From assembly GCF_964340395.1 (NCBI RefSeq), contig NC_135561.1, positions 16,461,461 through 16,525,460 of the forward strand: a stretch of 64,000 nucleotides of DNA, in the 5' to 3' direction. The notes beneath the pieces are model-generated. The model ran no database searches. It had not been told where the DNA came from and saw only the letters and a list, made by a program, of their open reading frames with translations. The stretch comes from Glandiceps talaboti. Its lineage: Eukaryota; Hemichordata; Enteropneusta; Spengelidae. Positions 63,882 to 64,000 of the stretch are shown here, one piece after another (the stretch's first letter is position 1; each line of letters begins with the position of its first letter). The position numbers and the translations under genes are program-made.

Positions 63882-64000
63882 TGTACACGTATATTGAGAT
63901 CTCCAGTCAGTCGAATTATAGGTTTCACCCCCATCAGACCTTAGTCGTCGTGTCCAACGTATAAACAGACTTTTGAGATCTTTCTATTAACATTAAAATA

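Overview
This looks like nuclear DNA of a bilaterian animal, most likely a marine invertebrate. The sequence is AT-rich and gene-poor. It has long introns, spliceosomal GT..AG junctions, many short inverted-repeat (MITE-like) and SINE-like elements, long microsatellites, and at least one element organised like the tandem-repeat 'pearl'/Helentron elements described from bivalves. The palindrome TACATGTA is very frequent in the first 51 kb. A mollusc or another lophotrochozoan fits best, but the species cannot be fixed from sequence alone.

Only one gene can be named with confidence. A cAMP-dependent protein kinase inhibitor (PKI) homologue lies on the + strand, split into two coding exons (39673-39811 and 45739-45848). 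Together they encode 82 residues with the RRNA pseudosubstrate and a leucine-rich nuclear export signal. The roughly 39 kb upstream has no recognisable coding sequence and is best read as the 5' (UTR) intron or upstream region of this gene. The intron between the two coding exons holds a 2.1-kb, 41-bp minisatellite (40407-42538) followed by two back-to-back foldback elements. A 48-bp minisatellite and tandem-repeat elements follow the stop codon.

A second, tentative gene is on the minus strand at the right edge (exons 63736-63881 and 62015-62081). The exons join in frame to about 70 residues, and the C-terminal part faintly resembles the CaMKII-inhibitor (CaMKIIN) core. Its intron carries a degraded jockey/CR1-like reverse transcriptase fragment and a large (AATC)n array. 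The two genes would converge on about 15 kb of intergenic DNA.

Layout: 1-39 kb is CpG-poor, repeat-bearing, non-coding DNA. 39.4-46.8 kb is the PKI coding exons and 3' end. 46.8-50.3 kb is a cluster of transposon-derived repeats. 51-61.8 kb is CpG-richer DNA with long microsatellites (AG, CTGT, CA, ATGT) and two uncertain minus-strand ORFs near 54.6 and 55.7 kb. 62-64 kb is the tentative minus-strand gene. CpG frequency and TACATGTA density both change sharply near 50.5-51 kb, which suggests a germline-methylated gene body on the left and an unmethylated domain on the right.
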